DNA of 64,000 nt, taken from assembly GCF_018320785.1 (NCBI RefSeq), contig NC_054872.1, positions 40,164,551 through 40,228,550 of the forward strand, given 5' to 3'. A model generated the notes under the pieces. That model was not told the DNA's origin and made no database searches. It saw only the letters and a program-made list of their open reading frames with translations. A program made the position numbers and the translations under genes. The stretch's first letter is position 1. Each line of letters begins with the position of its first letter. Shown here in pieces: positions 29,501-41,300 of the stretch. This DNA is from Cheilinus undulatus (Eukaryota > Chordata > Actinopteri > Labriformes > Labridae).

Positions 29501-32500
29501 AAGTTCAATTGACTGCAAAGGGGCCGTTGAAGCCAAAAGAACACTTGTCCCACAGCATGGTGCATTTTCATCTTTGCAGTTGATATATCAGAGAGTAAGT
29601 TAACATTTATGAGGCATGTTTCTGCTAACTGCCAGGTTCTTGCTTGGCAGAGCTCAGTCAAAAGACTGGAAACAATGAAACTGCTTTCCTACCTCCATCC
29701 AAATACACGAGTCCACCTTCCAGCACCCCTAAAGCTCATTACTTAACATGTTAAAGACTATCTTGTATACCTTTGTTTAATCTGTCGTATAGTCTTTGCA
29801 GCTTATCTAGTAGCCACTGGATTCTAGGAAGTAACCTTACAAGAATGATGATCAAGGAAGGATTGGTAGATTACCTAAAACCGTGAAAAAAACTTCCAGC
29901 ACTGACATGTGGGTGGCTCACCAATCACAAATGATTCTGTCTCTCCCATTTTTATGCCTTTTAATTGATAAATCTGTGAAGATACACTGCCACCATCTTA
30001 CTTAAATGTTTCCTGACCATGGCTGTATCTTTTAAGATAAGAAAAACTTTTCTGCTCATATTACAGTTCCTATAAAAAGTGTTCCCCCCCTTGGATGGTT
30101 CGAAATTTCCACAAAGTAATGTTAATTTAACAAACATATATACTGTAAAATAAGTGACTGCATACATACCCCACCCCTACTCCCTTGTGCTAATAGTCTC
30201 ACGATTTTTGAAATGGGGATCACCCGAGTGCATTGAATGTGCCTCAAGTGATTGTAGTATAAAGATACCTGTGTCTGGAAGATCCAGTCTCTGGTTAATC
30301 AGTATTCCTGGCTACCATTACACCATGAAAACAAAAGAACACACCAAGCAACTCAAAGAAAAGGTTATTGAAAATATAGGTGGGGGGATACAAAAAAAAT
30401 TCCAAGGCCCTGAACATCCCCCAGAGTTCAGTTAAATCCATCATCAAGAAATGGAAGGAATATGGCACGCGTGTAATCAGCTTAGATCAGGTCGTCCTCA
30501 CAAACTAAGTGAGCAAACTTCTCCAGCTGAGATGGGAGAGACTCTGCATACAACAGCTGTTGCCCGAGTTCTTCACCATCCAAAACTTTGTCATTGTTTC
30601 TGAAGGGGCTCCTTTTCCATATCATTCCCCACTCTCTTTACCCAGATTCATCTCTATCCGCTGTCCTGTCTCTCTAAGAAAAGCATTACATTCTGAAAGT
30701 ATTTCGCACATCTAAACTGGCGTTTTAAATACCAGAAGTCACTGCTTGGCTTTAACAGATGGAAATTTCAAATCTTTCTTCTAGATCCTCCAGATAACAC
30801 CTCGGTCAGTTTCTCTGGTCCTGTAAAAGAGGGCAGCTCAGCGACTCTGACTTGTAACACGAGTGCAAACCCAGCTGCAGACAGCTACACCTGGTACAGA
30901 GTGGATGGGGATCAGGTGACAGCAGTGGGCTCTAAGAAGACGCTTACAACTACAGTCACAGAAGTCGATAGTCAGTTTTACTGCAAAGTCAGCAACAAAG
31001 TGGGAACCCAGAACTCATCCATCATTCAGATAGATGTACAGTGTAAGTCAGAGATGATCAGAAACATAAATGATAAATAATATGTTGGAACATGCACTGA
31101 ATCAAAAATTGTGTTTCTATCTGAAGTTGCTCCAAAGGAAACCATGATCCTCGTCAAACCTACTGGTCCAATACTGGAGGGCAGATCTATTACTCTGTCC
31201 TGTAGCAGCCGTGCGAACCCAGCTGTGGCAAACTACACCTGGCACAAAGACGATGAGGAGGATAAAGAGCATGGATCGACCTTGGTTATACATGGTGCTG
31301 ACACAAGCCATAGTGGCAGCTACCGCTGTACAGCCAGAAATGAGCTTGGAGAGGAAACGTCAGCAGAAATACAGCTGGACATCCAGTGTAAGTTCATTTT
31401 ACACAGTCAAGACATTGTTACACTGATTACACAACACAACTGTGTGTTTCTAGTGTTTTTCCATGCTGAATATGTCCCCACTGTGGCCATCCAAACAATC
31501 TGACGCCAAAACTTTGTCACAGGCAACCCTTGGGTGTCTGAATGCGGGACAGTAGCCCATTGTCATATGGCGTGACAACCCCTAAATCCTTTTCTATGTC
31601 AGTGGTTCATCATGACTGAGCTCTGTTGTGTCCACATGTGTTCCAGTGTTCTGACATGTGTGCATGTTTTGTTTGGTTTGTCTTCATGAAGACATTGTTT
31701 TCAACCTCAGGCTGGTTTGATTTACTGATGAGGCAACCCGAAATTCATATTCCTTAAACAACTACCAATGAGGAACACTCATTTTCTAAACAGTAGATCC
31801 ATAGCTTGTTCACCCCTAGTAAAGAAGAAAGTGTTATGTAAAGTTTGTTGGAAAGGCATGATGTGGATTACTGAACCTTAAACCCCAAAAGGAAACTGTT
31901 TGATTAACTAAATTTAGTAGCAAGGCCATAAATACCAACACTTAAATATCTAATTTTAAACAAAATGATGTGCAAATCTTTTCTCAACATATTTTTGATT
32001 GAATAGAGCAGAAAGACCAACATTAAATGTTCAAACTGGTATATTTTTCAAATATACACTTTCTGAATTTAATACCTGCCACAGTTTCCCAAAAAGTTGC
32101 ATCACATTTCTTCTAACAACACTGTCTAAGTGCCTGAAGACTAATTGATAATATTTTGAAAGTGGAATTCTCTTTGCGTAATGTAATTAATGTACATCTG
32201 AGGTTGCTCAGTCATTCTTGGTTTCCATTGTTGTATTGTTTTCTTCATAATGTGCCACACATTTTCAATATGAGAAAAGTCTGGACTGTTGTAAAGCCAT
32301 GCTGTTGTAACTCCTGCAGAATGTGGCTTGGCATACACAGGAAATATGCAGGAACATCTTTTAAAGAAATCATCTGGATAGAAGCACGTGCTGCTCCTAA
32401 ACTTTAACAACCTCTCAGTAATAATGGTGCCTTTACAGATGTGCAAGTTACCCATGGCACGGGCACTAATACATCCCTACACCATCACAGATGCTGGATT

Positions 32501-35500
32501 TTAAACTTTGTGTTGATAACAATCTGGATGGTCCTTTTTGTCTTTAGTCCAGAGGACTTGACAACCACTCTTTCCAAAAATAATTTGAAATGTGGACTCG
32601 TCAGACCACAGCAGACTTTTCCACTTTAGGACAGTCCATCTCAGATGAGCTCTCTGGGCCCAGAGAGGTTGGCGGTGCTTCTGGATGTTGTTGATAAATG
32701 GCTTTTGCTTGGCATGATAGACGTACGACATACTGGGTTAACTGCTGATGGTTTTCTTAGGTGCTACTGAGCTTAAGAAAACCATTGTAGCACAAAGTGA
32801 TGCCAGTTTGTAATGCAGAGCCACTGTAGGGTTCAAAGGTCATGGCCATTCAGTGTTGGTTTTGAGCCTTTCCCCTGTCAGAATATCTGTGTATTTAAAA
32901 AAAAAAAACAAAAACAAAAACGTAGTTTGTCAGTTTAAATATAAAATATTTTGTCTTTGTGTTCTATTCAGTTGAATATAGTTTGAAATTATTTGCAAAT
33001 CACTGTATTGTTTTTATTCATATTTAACACAAAGTCTCTTTTATGAAATCAGGTTTTGTACTCAGTAAGCTTTAAAGTTCAGTCCTGACCTTTGATTCAG
33101 GGACTTAACAAGTGTTGAGGTCCAATAAGAATTGTAGAAGTTAAAAGTTAACATTGAATTAAATGAGAAAAGCCCGACAAATATCAGGTTTTTTTTTTAT
33201 TCTATCCATCATGGAAAAGATGTGAAATCCTTCACATATGAAGGCAATCAAAATGGGGCAAAGTGGCAGCAACTAGGGTTATAAAATCTGCAAGGTCCAA
33301 CAACCCAGATAAGCCAAAACAATGAATGAACCAAAAATCGGTTCCAAGTCAAAAAATCTGTTCCCAACACAAAGGCAATCCCATTAAGTGCCAGAGTAAC
33401 AATTTCTTTTCCAGATCCTCCTAAGAACACCTCAGTTTCAGTGGATCCATCTGGTCCAGTGCTGGACGGCAGCCCTGTAACTTTAAACTGCACAAGCACT
33501 GCAAATCCAGCAGTGCTGAACTTCACCTGGTTTAAAGTGTCTGGGAGAAGGAAAGAGCTGGTGGGCTCAGACCAAGATTTCATCTTTAATGTGACCAAAC
33601 TCACAGAGAATCGGTACTACTGTGAAGCTCGCAATGAACACGGAGCTGGAAACTCAGAGCATGCCAACATCGATGTCACATGTGAGTTTCATTTCACTTC
33701 TTTATTGACTGTAATCTTTTCTTTTTCCAGACAAGTTACATCGTTTTTTGTCTTCTGTCACAGTTGCTGCAGAGATCCTGCCCTCTTCTCGCTGCGTCAA
33801 AGTTTTGTCTCAGATTCGATGTACATGCGACAGCCAGGGGAACCCCACGCCGTCTGTGGTTTGGGAATTAGCAGGGGTGCCTATTAATCACTCTGCTGAC
33901 ATCCCAATCAGAGAAACTTCCCGGGGGGACCAGGGGGTGTCCAGTCTCATCACACTGTACAATGTACGCAAAGAGTTGCCGTCCCTCATCTGCCTCAGCA
34001 GCAATTCTCTGGGCTCTGATAGGTTTGCATTCAACGTGTCCTCCAGCGAAATGGAGCTGGGTAAGTCTGTTGTTTGACAGTTTTTTCTGTAAAAGGATTT
34101 ATCTCTCTGGTGTTACTGACTCATGTTTTGGGGTACTTTACAGGCCTCCATACTTTCTCTCTTTTGATCGGCTCTGCTGCAGGAGCACTGGGAATGCTGC
34201 TGTTTTGTGTCCCATTGGTGCTATTCTTGGTCAGGTGAGGGACATAAAAAACAGCTGAGACAAAAGCAGTCCATGCTGCATACAGTACTGTTAACATGCT
34301 GTTTTATACCACAGAGGTTTGACTTGAATGGTGATCATGGACATGCTAGGTGTAAATTTCAGAGGGCAACCATGGTTACCCTAAAACTTCTAAACAGGAA
34401 AATGAAATCAGACACATGTGAACCAGTGGCTGTTTATATCACCAATATTTTTTGTTGGTTGCAGGAAAAGGAAAGACGGATTTTTGTCAGGGAAGGGATT
34501 TGTGGAAACTTCAAACTTGATGAGCAATAATGAGGTAAGTGTTTATCATTGCAAAACTACATGTATATGTGAGCAACACCATATGCTAGCATCAGAAAGG
34601 GGATGCTCACATGTTTCAGTCAAGTTTGGAAGGCTCTAAATTTGACTACATTTGCTGTTAAATCTGCAAGTAAAAGGATGTATACTCTTAGGAACTACAG
34701 TTCATGATGGGGGCCCTCGTGCTTGTAGGGTAACGAGATCAGATGAAGCACATCTCCAAGATTGATTTCAATTAACAGTTGAAAATGTATTATGGGAAAC
34801 AGTAACAAATACAGTATTTTAGGCAGAGGTTGACAAAATCGTCAAAAACTTCCCCAGTTGGAGAGAGGAAGTCATTTTTGGGTAGTTTTGGCTGTGCTAC
34901 AGTGCTGATGGAAGGACAGGCCTTTGTTCCACTTTTAAAAAGGGCATCAGAGGGTGTGCTCTAACTATGTGGGCAACCACTTAGACCCTGGGAAAAGTTA
35001 CTCGGAGGTCCTGAAAATAAGGCTTCAACCAGTAGTGGAAACTCTGATACAAGAGGAACAATTCACACTTTGTCCTGTCCGTGGAGCAGTGGGCCAAGAA
35101 GGGTCACCAAGGGTGTCAGGGGTTAACCATTTTGATGGACCTGGAGAAGGCCTACATTTATTTCCTCTGGCAGGTCCATGTATTATGTATCATTTAGTCC
35201 CTGAAAAGCCAAAGTGAAAGCTGGGTCCATCATCCTGGTATAAAAAAGTCAAACACTTACCTTATTGTTGTGCATGTCCCCTATGCTGTTTGGGATTTTC
35301 CCCAAATAGGATTACAAGATGTAGCGAGAGGAAACAAGTGTGTTGGTGGTCTTTTAGCATTATTAATATGTGACTTCCAGCAGGCATTGGGTCTTTTAGA
35401 GGAAAGTTAAAAGTAGTTTTGCTGAGGCACAGAACCTCCAAGTCTGAACCATTTGTAAACTTGAAACTGCCTCTGTGTGGGGAGTCAGTTACTGCCCACT

Positions 35501-37021
35501 TGTAGTTTAATTATCTCATGGTCTTGTTCATGAATTGTCTTTAGGAATACATCCTTGAGATGCAAACCTGGGACACATTATCAGTGACGTTACCAAGAGT
35601 CATCAGGTGTTTTAAGGTCTTTTGCACATCATAAACTCTCTTGACACTCGGCCAGGGCTGATCAGACCCCAGTCTGTGCCCTAGTCGCCACCCACATGTC
35701 AGTTCTCTTTAACCAGAGCTATCTAGATGCTATTTCAGCAGTGTCTGTGATGTTGGTAATGGCTTTTCTCTGCCTTTTCTCTGTGATGCCGAGTGCTGTA
35801 AGAGCTGTCCAGAGTGACTGGCCTACAAAGCCCTGACACCTGACCTCAACAGGCCAACCAAATAAAGAAACTAGAGATTTAGATTGGCAGACAGGTTGGT
35901 GGCGCCTCAGTAGAATTGCAGGGGTTGTTGCAACTTGTTGCAATGAAGAGATTAGACCCTAGAGGTAAATCCTTCAATTTTCCTGACATTCTTTGTTCAA
36001 AGATTCACCAAAGGTCAAGAGCTTAGGTAGCAACCAGAATCTTTAGATTGTAGATGTACTGAGTCTTAGAGATTGGTGAAGGAGCCCAGACAGTAGGAGA
36101 AGCTTTGAGTAAAGCCACCACTCCTCTCCAGAAAAATGTTCTGATAAAGTTTTTTCCACAATCTAAATAGAATACCTCTCTTACAAAGAAGAAATCCAGA
36201 TTTCCTCAGAAGTTATTTACCTTAGCTGGCCTTGGAACTTCAGAATGCTCATAGGATCCCAAAGAAGGAGCTGACTAGATTAAGTAGAGATATTTGAACT
36301 GCCTCGCTTTGACTGCTGCCTCTGTGAACCATCCAGGAAATGCATGGAAGGATGTTCTGAGGACAGCAGTAGCTCAGTCTCTAAGGTGGAAACTGGAGAG
36401 TCATGGTTTCAAGTCCCAGTATAGACCAAAGAACAGAAGTTGGTCTGGCTGATAGAGAAGTGCCAGTTCACTGTTAAAGTGCCCTTGAGCAGGGCCCTGA
36501 ACCCCAACCTGCTTGGGTTCTCATTCATGTGCACCCCTTTGCTTCTGGCATCTCCATTAGTGCATGTCCTTAGGATCCTGATTGTGTTTTGTAATCCTGG
36601 AATAGATGTCTGATAACACAGTAAAAACTGAATTTTCACTGATGTTAATGCGATCTTCCTCTCCTACTGATGGAAAAAAATAGTCTCTCCATTACTAAAG
36701 TCGGTCTTTGTTTTCTTGCAGAACAACTCTTTACAAGTGGATGTAATTTATGTCAATAATGCTATGATGGAGGAAGAAGGAGTGGTGAAGGAGAACCCTC
36801 TTCTCAATGCTGATCTGGACTTTGACAAACTCCAGGCAAACTCAGAAGATCAGCTTGGAGAAGGAGATTTGTTCTACAAGACTGATTATGCAGAGATTCG
36901 CCCGCGCATCGAAGAAAACAATGAAGGAGATGCAAAGTCGGATCAGACAGTAACAGATGGTGTTTCGGGACAAGAGAACGATACCGAGGGTCTCATAGAA
37001 CATGCCAGTGAAATAGATTAA
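26542..37021 (+). CDS. mag: Siglec, MAG/Siglec-4-like, with six Ig domains
   Basis: Ten exons join in frame to 751 residues: 26542-26587, 28279-28647, 28734-29030, 30785-31042, 31127-31387, 33415-33681, 33764-34060, 34144-34234, 34465-34534 and 36722-37021 (TAA). Exon 1 is a signal peptide ([15 protein letters not shown]). Then follow a V-set domain (16-138), a Siglec-type second domain (139-237), three C2 domains (238-499), a last domain with a [12 protein letters not shown] start (500-598), a membrane segment (about 603-627) and a tail. Arg118 in NYYFRLQ falls at the number of the sialic-acid-binding Arg of mammalian MAG. The tail has Y662 (IYVNN, YxN type) and Y708 in TDYAEIR, close to the EYAEIR end of MAG. 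MAG is a glial sialic-acid-binding adhesion molecule of myelin; mammalian MAG has five Ig domains, so one is extra. A CD22-type receptor is the alternative. It is tail to tail with the CD22-like gene. Confidence 0.82.
26588..28278. other. MAG-like intron 1
   Basis: Separates the signal-peptide exon from the V-set exon. No exon is seen. A stretch at about 27275-27440 shares phrases such as CAGTAGACAAGTCAAA with 53920-53990 (CAGTGGACAAGTCAAA), so it probably contains a fragment of the dispersed repeat also noted at 10.5 and 53.8 kb. Confidence 0.4.
29315..29480 (-). repeat. Diverged tRNA-derived SINE-like repeat
   Basis: The minus strand shows the same order of blocks as the 7545 copy: a tRNA-like head with a degenerate box B (CTGGGTTAGACTCCC) and a tail ending in CTTAAGGCATG-like sequence. 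It is old and eroded. It lies in intron 3 of the MAG-like gene. Confidence 0.4.
30064..30690 (+). mobile_element. Truncated Tc1-family element joined to a SINE tail
   Basis: It begins after TA with CAGTTCCTATAAAAAGTGTT, a Tc1-type end, then a leader shared with 4195-4285. Remnants of the N-terminal transposase follow ([14 protein letters not shown], then in other frames the equivalent of KKWKEYGT and [10 protein letters not shown]). At about 30600 it stops and runs into the tail of the SINE-like repeat (CATATCATTCCCCACTCTC). No 3' end of the transposon remains. It sits just before the Ig exon at 30785. Confidence 0.65.
31960..33060 (-). mobile_element. Tc1-like element with long inverted ends, decayed
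   Basis: Sequence at 31965-32100 and 32915-33060 forms a long, imperfect inverted pair (GATGTGCAAATC at the left, ATTTGCAAATCACTGTATTG at the right). Minus-strand frames between 32731 and 32141 keep transposase landmarks: [15 protein letters not shown] (first catalytic Asp) and [18 protein letters not shown] (PDxxxIExxW, catalytic Glu). Frameshifts separate them. The element fills much of the intron between the fourth and fifth Ig exons of the MAG-like gene. Confidence 0.72.
34955..35225 (+). mobile_element. LINE reverse-transcriptase fragment
   Basis: The frame from 34954 reads [20 protein letters not shown] and then [10 protein letters not shown], close to the finger region of fish non-LTR reverse transcriptases. 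A shifted frame then gives MDLEKAY, the VDLEKAFDRV motif. Indels break the frame and only about 90 codons remain. Confidence 0.6.
35690..35945 (-). mobile_element. LINE C-terminal fragment
   Basis: The minus-strand frame holds [20 protein letters not shown] and a following [16 protein letters not shown]. This resembles the PVEVGCRGF ... LGI(T/E)G block seen near the C-terminus of many fish LINE reverse-transcriptase proteins. It is truncated on both sides and has no start of its own. Confidence 0.5.
36362..36640 (+). repeat. tRNA-derived SINE
   Basis: Box A TAGCTCAGTCTCTAAGG (36370) and box B GGTTTCAAGTCCC (36405) lie at tRNA-like spacing. A body with GTGCCCTTGAGCAGGGCCCTG and CCCCAACCTGCTTGGG follows, typical of fish SINE families. 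It ends just upstream of the last MAG-like exon (acceptor at 36720-36721). Confidence 0.65.
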
Positions 37022-37494
37022 TGAAAAACAAGATTCTGGGCTACAGAGAGCTGTAGGACTTACCATGTCTTGCTTTGGTTTTCAGCAGGTAGCAAAGCTG
37101 AGAAAAAAACCTTGAGTCTGCATCAATGGGGGTAGCTACTACACTGCAGGCAACTTTATTTAAAAAGACTGGTGCCACACATTTACACCGTGTCCTAACT
37201 GGGTGGGATAAGGGCAAGCGTCAACTACAAAATCAAGCAGTGACGTTTCCCCCATCGCCCCATTCCCATTTCTCCCTCTGTTGCTCAAGCCAAGATGGGT
37301 GAAGATATCAGAAGGTCTGTCAGGAATATTTACTTGATTTTCTTTTATTTCCTCAAAGTGGATACTGTTGTGCGTTAATACTATTTATCTGCATGTTTAA
37401 AATGCAGCTGGCTTGTGTCAACACGAAGGCAAAACTGTTTGGCTGTCAAATGCCTGTCAATACAAATCGTCACAGGTATGTTCTCCACTTTGAA

Positions 37495-37500
37495 AATAAA
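37495..37500 (+). terminator. Polyadenylation signal of the MAG-like gene
   Basis: AATAAA, about 475 bases after the stop codon and the first canonical hexamer on this strand after it. Confidence 0.55.
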
Positions 37501-37946
37501 GTGCTAGATAACATATTTTTTTCCAAGAAGCATCTAAATTTATAGGTCAGATCCAGTGTGGACAGCAAACATCATGTGACACAATATCTGATGCTCAAAT
37601 GCTGTTAGGACACGGTGTTAGCTCTCAGCTTTTAATGATCTGATTTTTGTTAATCCTTCATCTTTACTGAGAAAAAGTGAGACTAACAAAACTAAACGAA
37701 CACCCCATAAAATGTATTTGCAATGCATATAGTAGATCTGTAGCTAAAGACAAATATATCAGAGCCTATCTGCATTCAATGGATTAACCATTAATTAATC
37801 CCTATAGACTTTGAATGTTTGGATTCACTTTCAAAGAGAAATTATGCCACATTTATCTGCCATTTTTAATCAAAACATACAGATGTACAGGGTGAGATAG
37901 ATTAAAAGTGAAATGTGTCACTCAATGATCAATTTGTCTTAATGTT

Positions 37947-37952
37947 TTTATT
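37947..37952 (-). terminator. Candidate polyadenylation signal of the CD22-like gene
   Basis: AATAAA on the minus strand, about 420 bases beyond the CD22-like stop. No closer canonical hexamer was seen. Confidence 0.4.
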
Positions 37953-38368
37953 TATATTACAAAAATCTTTTTTTTTTTCTTTTTCCTGCAAGTTATGTGG
38001 CTGCCATAAAGTGTTCAGCTCAATGGCGATGAAATGAATCAGTAAGCATCAACACAGTTTGAACTTACATAATTCAGACACTGGTCTCAGTCAAGCAAGA
38101 GCTGCACATTACAGCCATGTCGGCACAAAAACTTCAATAAATTGAGTTTGATAAAACAGATTAAACTGGCTCTGAACTATTTGCATCAGATTCTTTCTTC
38201 AGTTTTCAACATAAAAACAAAAAAATCACATTTAATAATAATATTTAAACAGCAAATTATTTATAGCACAGCGATGAAGCCTCATTTAAGAAACAAAGTC
38301 AATGATTATTAAGGATTTTTTATGGCAATGATATAAGGATTTGTACCAGTAAGGTACAATAAGAAGAA

Positions 38369-41300
38369 TTAGATTTTGACATCAGAGTACTCGATCTCAT
38401 CTTCAGAGCTGCTGGAGCCTCTGCGTGCTCGCTGATGTCCAGGCTTTGCCTTGAAATTCACTTGAGTATAATTAAGCTCCACTTCGTCCTCACTGGTGTC
38501 TGAGTCGTCGACCGGATTTGGAGATTTTGCTGCAGGTGCTTTGCTTATATTCTCATAGTCTTCAAAATTTTCTTGCTCAGTCTAGGAAAAGCCAAAGATA
38601 GAAATTAGATTATTTCAGGATTGGATGCACAGAATCATGCATATAAACACATCTGGTGCTTGTGAGGACAGAGAGTCTTTAGTTTGTCAGTGCATTAAAA
38701 CGAGTAGCAAATATGTTTTCTAATGTATAATTGGCACACAGGCACCATATAGGACATTTTTACGTAAAAGTAGCTTTAGTATATCCAATACCAAAATATA
38801 GATCGACCATTAACATGAAGTATAAGAAATAAGCCTAAGCACAGTGCTTTAATGTGATATACTAAACATGACACAAAAAGACAGTGGTTTATTTTCTGAC
38901 CTTTTTAGGTGGCTTTTTCTTGGACACCATAGCATAAACAACATCAGTTTCAGTTTCTCCTTTTGCTTGTTTGTTTCTAAAACAAATATTTAAAAAATCA
39001 ATATCCATAATAATTATAGATTTTCCTGTGATGATAAAGAAAGCATAGTTTCTCACTTCTGCTTCATTCCAAAGTGTATAGAGGCATAGTTCAGAGATTC
39101 ATCCTGTGTGGATCCAGCTTTGTGTTTGATTGGCATCTCTCTAGACGGAGCCTAAATAGATGCAGACAGACGACATCAGTGAATGTACAGTAGCAACTGA
39201 ATCAGTTCATTCATGCCTTAAATGAAAGCTGAGTGGTCGTCCGGTGATTCATTGCTCCAGAACATGGAACACTGAAAGATTAGTGTTCTGACAGACAGTG
39301 AGGACAGAGCAAGCAAAGCAACGGCTTGATGATTGAACGACACATCCGCCTGCTTTAAGTCCAGCTACATTCACATTGACTTTTAGATGAATGAGGTTGT
39401 TTAGATGTTTAATTTATAGTGTAGGGAACTGGTACTGTTTTTTGTACATTAAACTAAAAACCACTTTTTTAATGTTGTAGGCACAAGAAAACATTCTGGA
39501 TAGATATCTTTGTAATGGGCATAAAATTATTCAGTATTTCTGCTTAAGTTGAAACCTTCTTGTTTATCTGGATTTTAAAAAGGGAACTATGGGATACACT
39601 GACCACTGGGATACTCTGAAATTTGATTAAATTAACAATTATAAAAAGTATTGTGTAATGTCCTGTCCTTTCTTCAGCATATTAAAATGGACATAAAGAT
39701 TGGATTAACATGTAAACTGAGGCTGCGATCGTTTGTGAGCCTAGATGAGTTAACCTCCATAAACCTCCACTGGGTCCCTGTGTAATAAGGAATACAGATC
39801 TTATCAGATTAACTTTGGTGTCTTTTATATTTACCATGCATTGTACAAACAAACCCACAAGATTTCTAAATTTTGAGAAAATTTAGAAAAAGATTCACAT
39901 GCACTCTAAATAGTGATGTTGTATGGCTAAAATGTATTTCTGACATCTCTTCAGTTGTACTCACCTCTGTCTACATTACAGTCACGTTTTCTGTATTGTC
40001 CTTGTCACTAAAACGGCCATCAGGGTGAAATTAAAAAGGCCCACAAGATGACACTCCAAATTATAACGCAACCATTTGACATCAAAACCCAGAATACAGC
40101 AATTGCTGCCATCATTGAAATTTTAATAAAGAAAAATTTCAAATGAAATAATGTCTCTTTGTACAACATACAGTACATATAGACGATACGCTAGTAAAGC
40201 TGCATGCCTCTCTGCCCAGTCTTTCTTTATCTCAAAGCTCTCAACTGTCTATGCTAAACATTTAATTCAGACTTTAAGTTTGAAATTTCCATGTCCAGCA
40301 AAAGTTGAGCTCATGTTGAAAACTGCAGTTTCTCCCCTGTCTTGTTAATAAGATATTTCAAAAGTATGGAAATGTTCATCAATGTTGGGAGTAATGTGTT
40401 ATGAAGTGACCTGTTGGAGTACTCAGATTACTTTCATGTCACAAAGAAATGTAGCAATTTAGACGTGCTACACAAACTATCCATTATAAGTTTATTTCAT
40501 AAGCGCTAATATGATAAAAAGAAAACCCTAAGATATTTTCTTTTTTTTGTGGCCACAAACAAAAGAATAAAGATGGAAAAGCTGCACTGTTTCTGTTTCT
40601 CTCCTACCAGTTGGCATGTAGCTGCATGCCAATGGAAAGTGATGCTAATGCTTGCATGTAGCTAGTCGATTAAGATAGCAAAACAGCAGTGTGAATATAG
40701 CGCTGTGAGATTTTTCCCTTCATGTTGAATTTTACACAAAAAGGACAAAAACATCATGATGAAACATAAGGTTTAGAGCTTACTTTATATTGTTTTCTTT
40801 GAAACAGCTATGCAGCTTTTCCAATGAGACATACAGTATTACACACAGGCTGTGTGCAATACTATAATAATAGTAACTCAATTCATGTACAACCTTATAA
40901 ACAGATGTTACAAAGTGCTTCAACAGTGATAGCAAAGGCATAAACTCAAGGATTATTAAAAAACAATTAAGAATGAGCCAAACAAAACCTTAAAAAAAAA
41001 TCAAACAGAACAAACTACAGCACAGTCTACAAAATTAACATAATTGAAGGGAATAGGAACGGCACGAAAGGTCGAGGAAAGGCAACATGAAGGCAACATC
41101 AATTGTTAGAGATAAAACAAGAACAAGAGGTTTAAAAGCAAAAAAGTACTGATAAAAAGAAACTAAATTAAAACAGGATGTTAAGACAACAGAAAGAAAA
41201 GACACAGATGGAGGAAGAGTATCGAAACAACAACAAGTGAAATAAATACAGTAGGTAAAGGGTTTTATTGTTGGTGAGGCAAAAGTACTCTAAAGCAGTG

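Larger units (their letters stand above)
34535..36721. other. MAG-like intron 9, packed with retroelement scraps
   Basis: Separates the short juxtamembrane exon from the terminal signalling exon. It contains a LINE reverse-transcriptase scrap (34955-35225), a second LINE-like scrap in the other direction (35690-35945) and a tRNA-derived SINE (36362-36640). Nothing else was recognised. Confidence 0.55.
37022..38368. other. Shared 3' region of the tail-to-tail Siglec genes
   Basis: The MAG-like stop is at 37021 and the CD22-like stop at 38369. Canonical polyadenylation signals for each strand (37495 on +, 37947 on -) place the two mRNA ends about 0.4 kb apart without overlap. No further gene is seen. 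Confidence 0.55.

Noticed and set aside
35719-35943. Minus-strand frame as an independent gene
   Set aside because: The [12 protein letters not shown] block is typical of fish LINE C-termini and the frame is truncated at both ends.
36370-36417. tRNA-like box A and box B
   Set aside because: The cloverleaf is not complete and the sequence continues into a SINE body, so it is not a functional tRNA gene.
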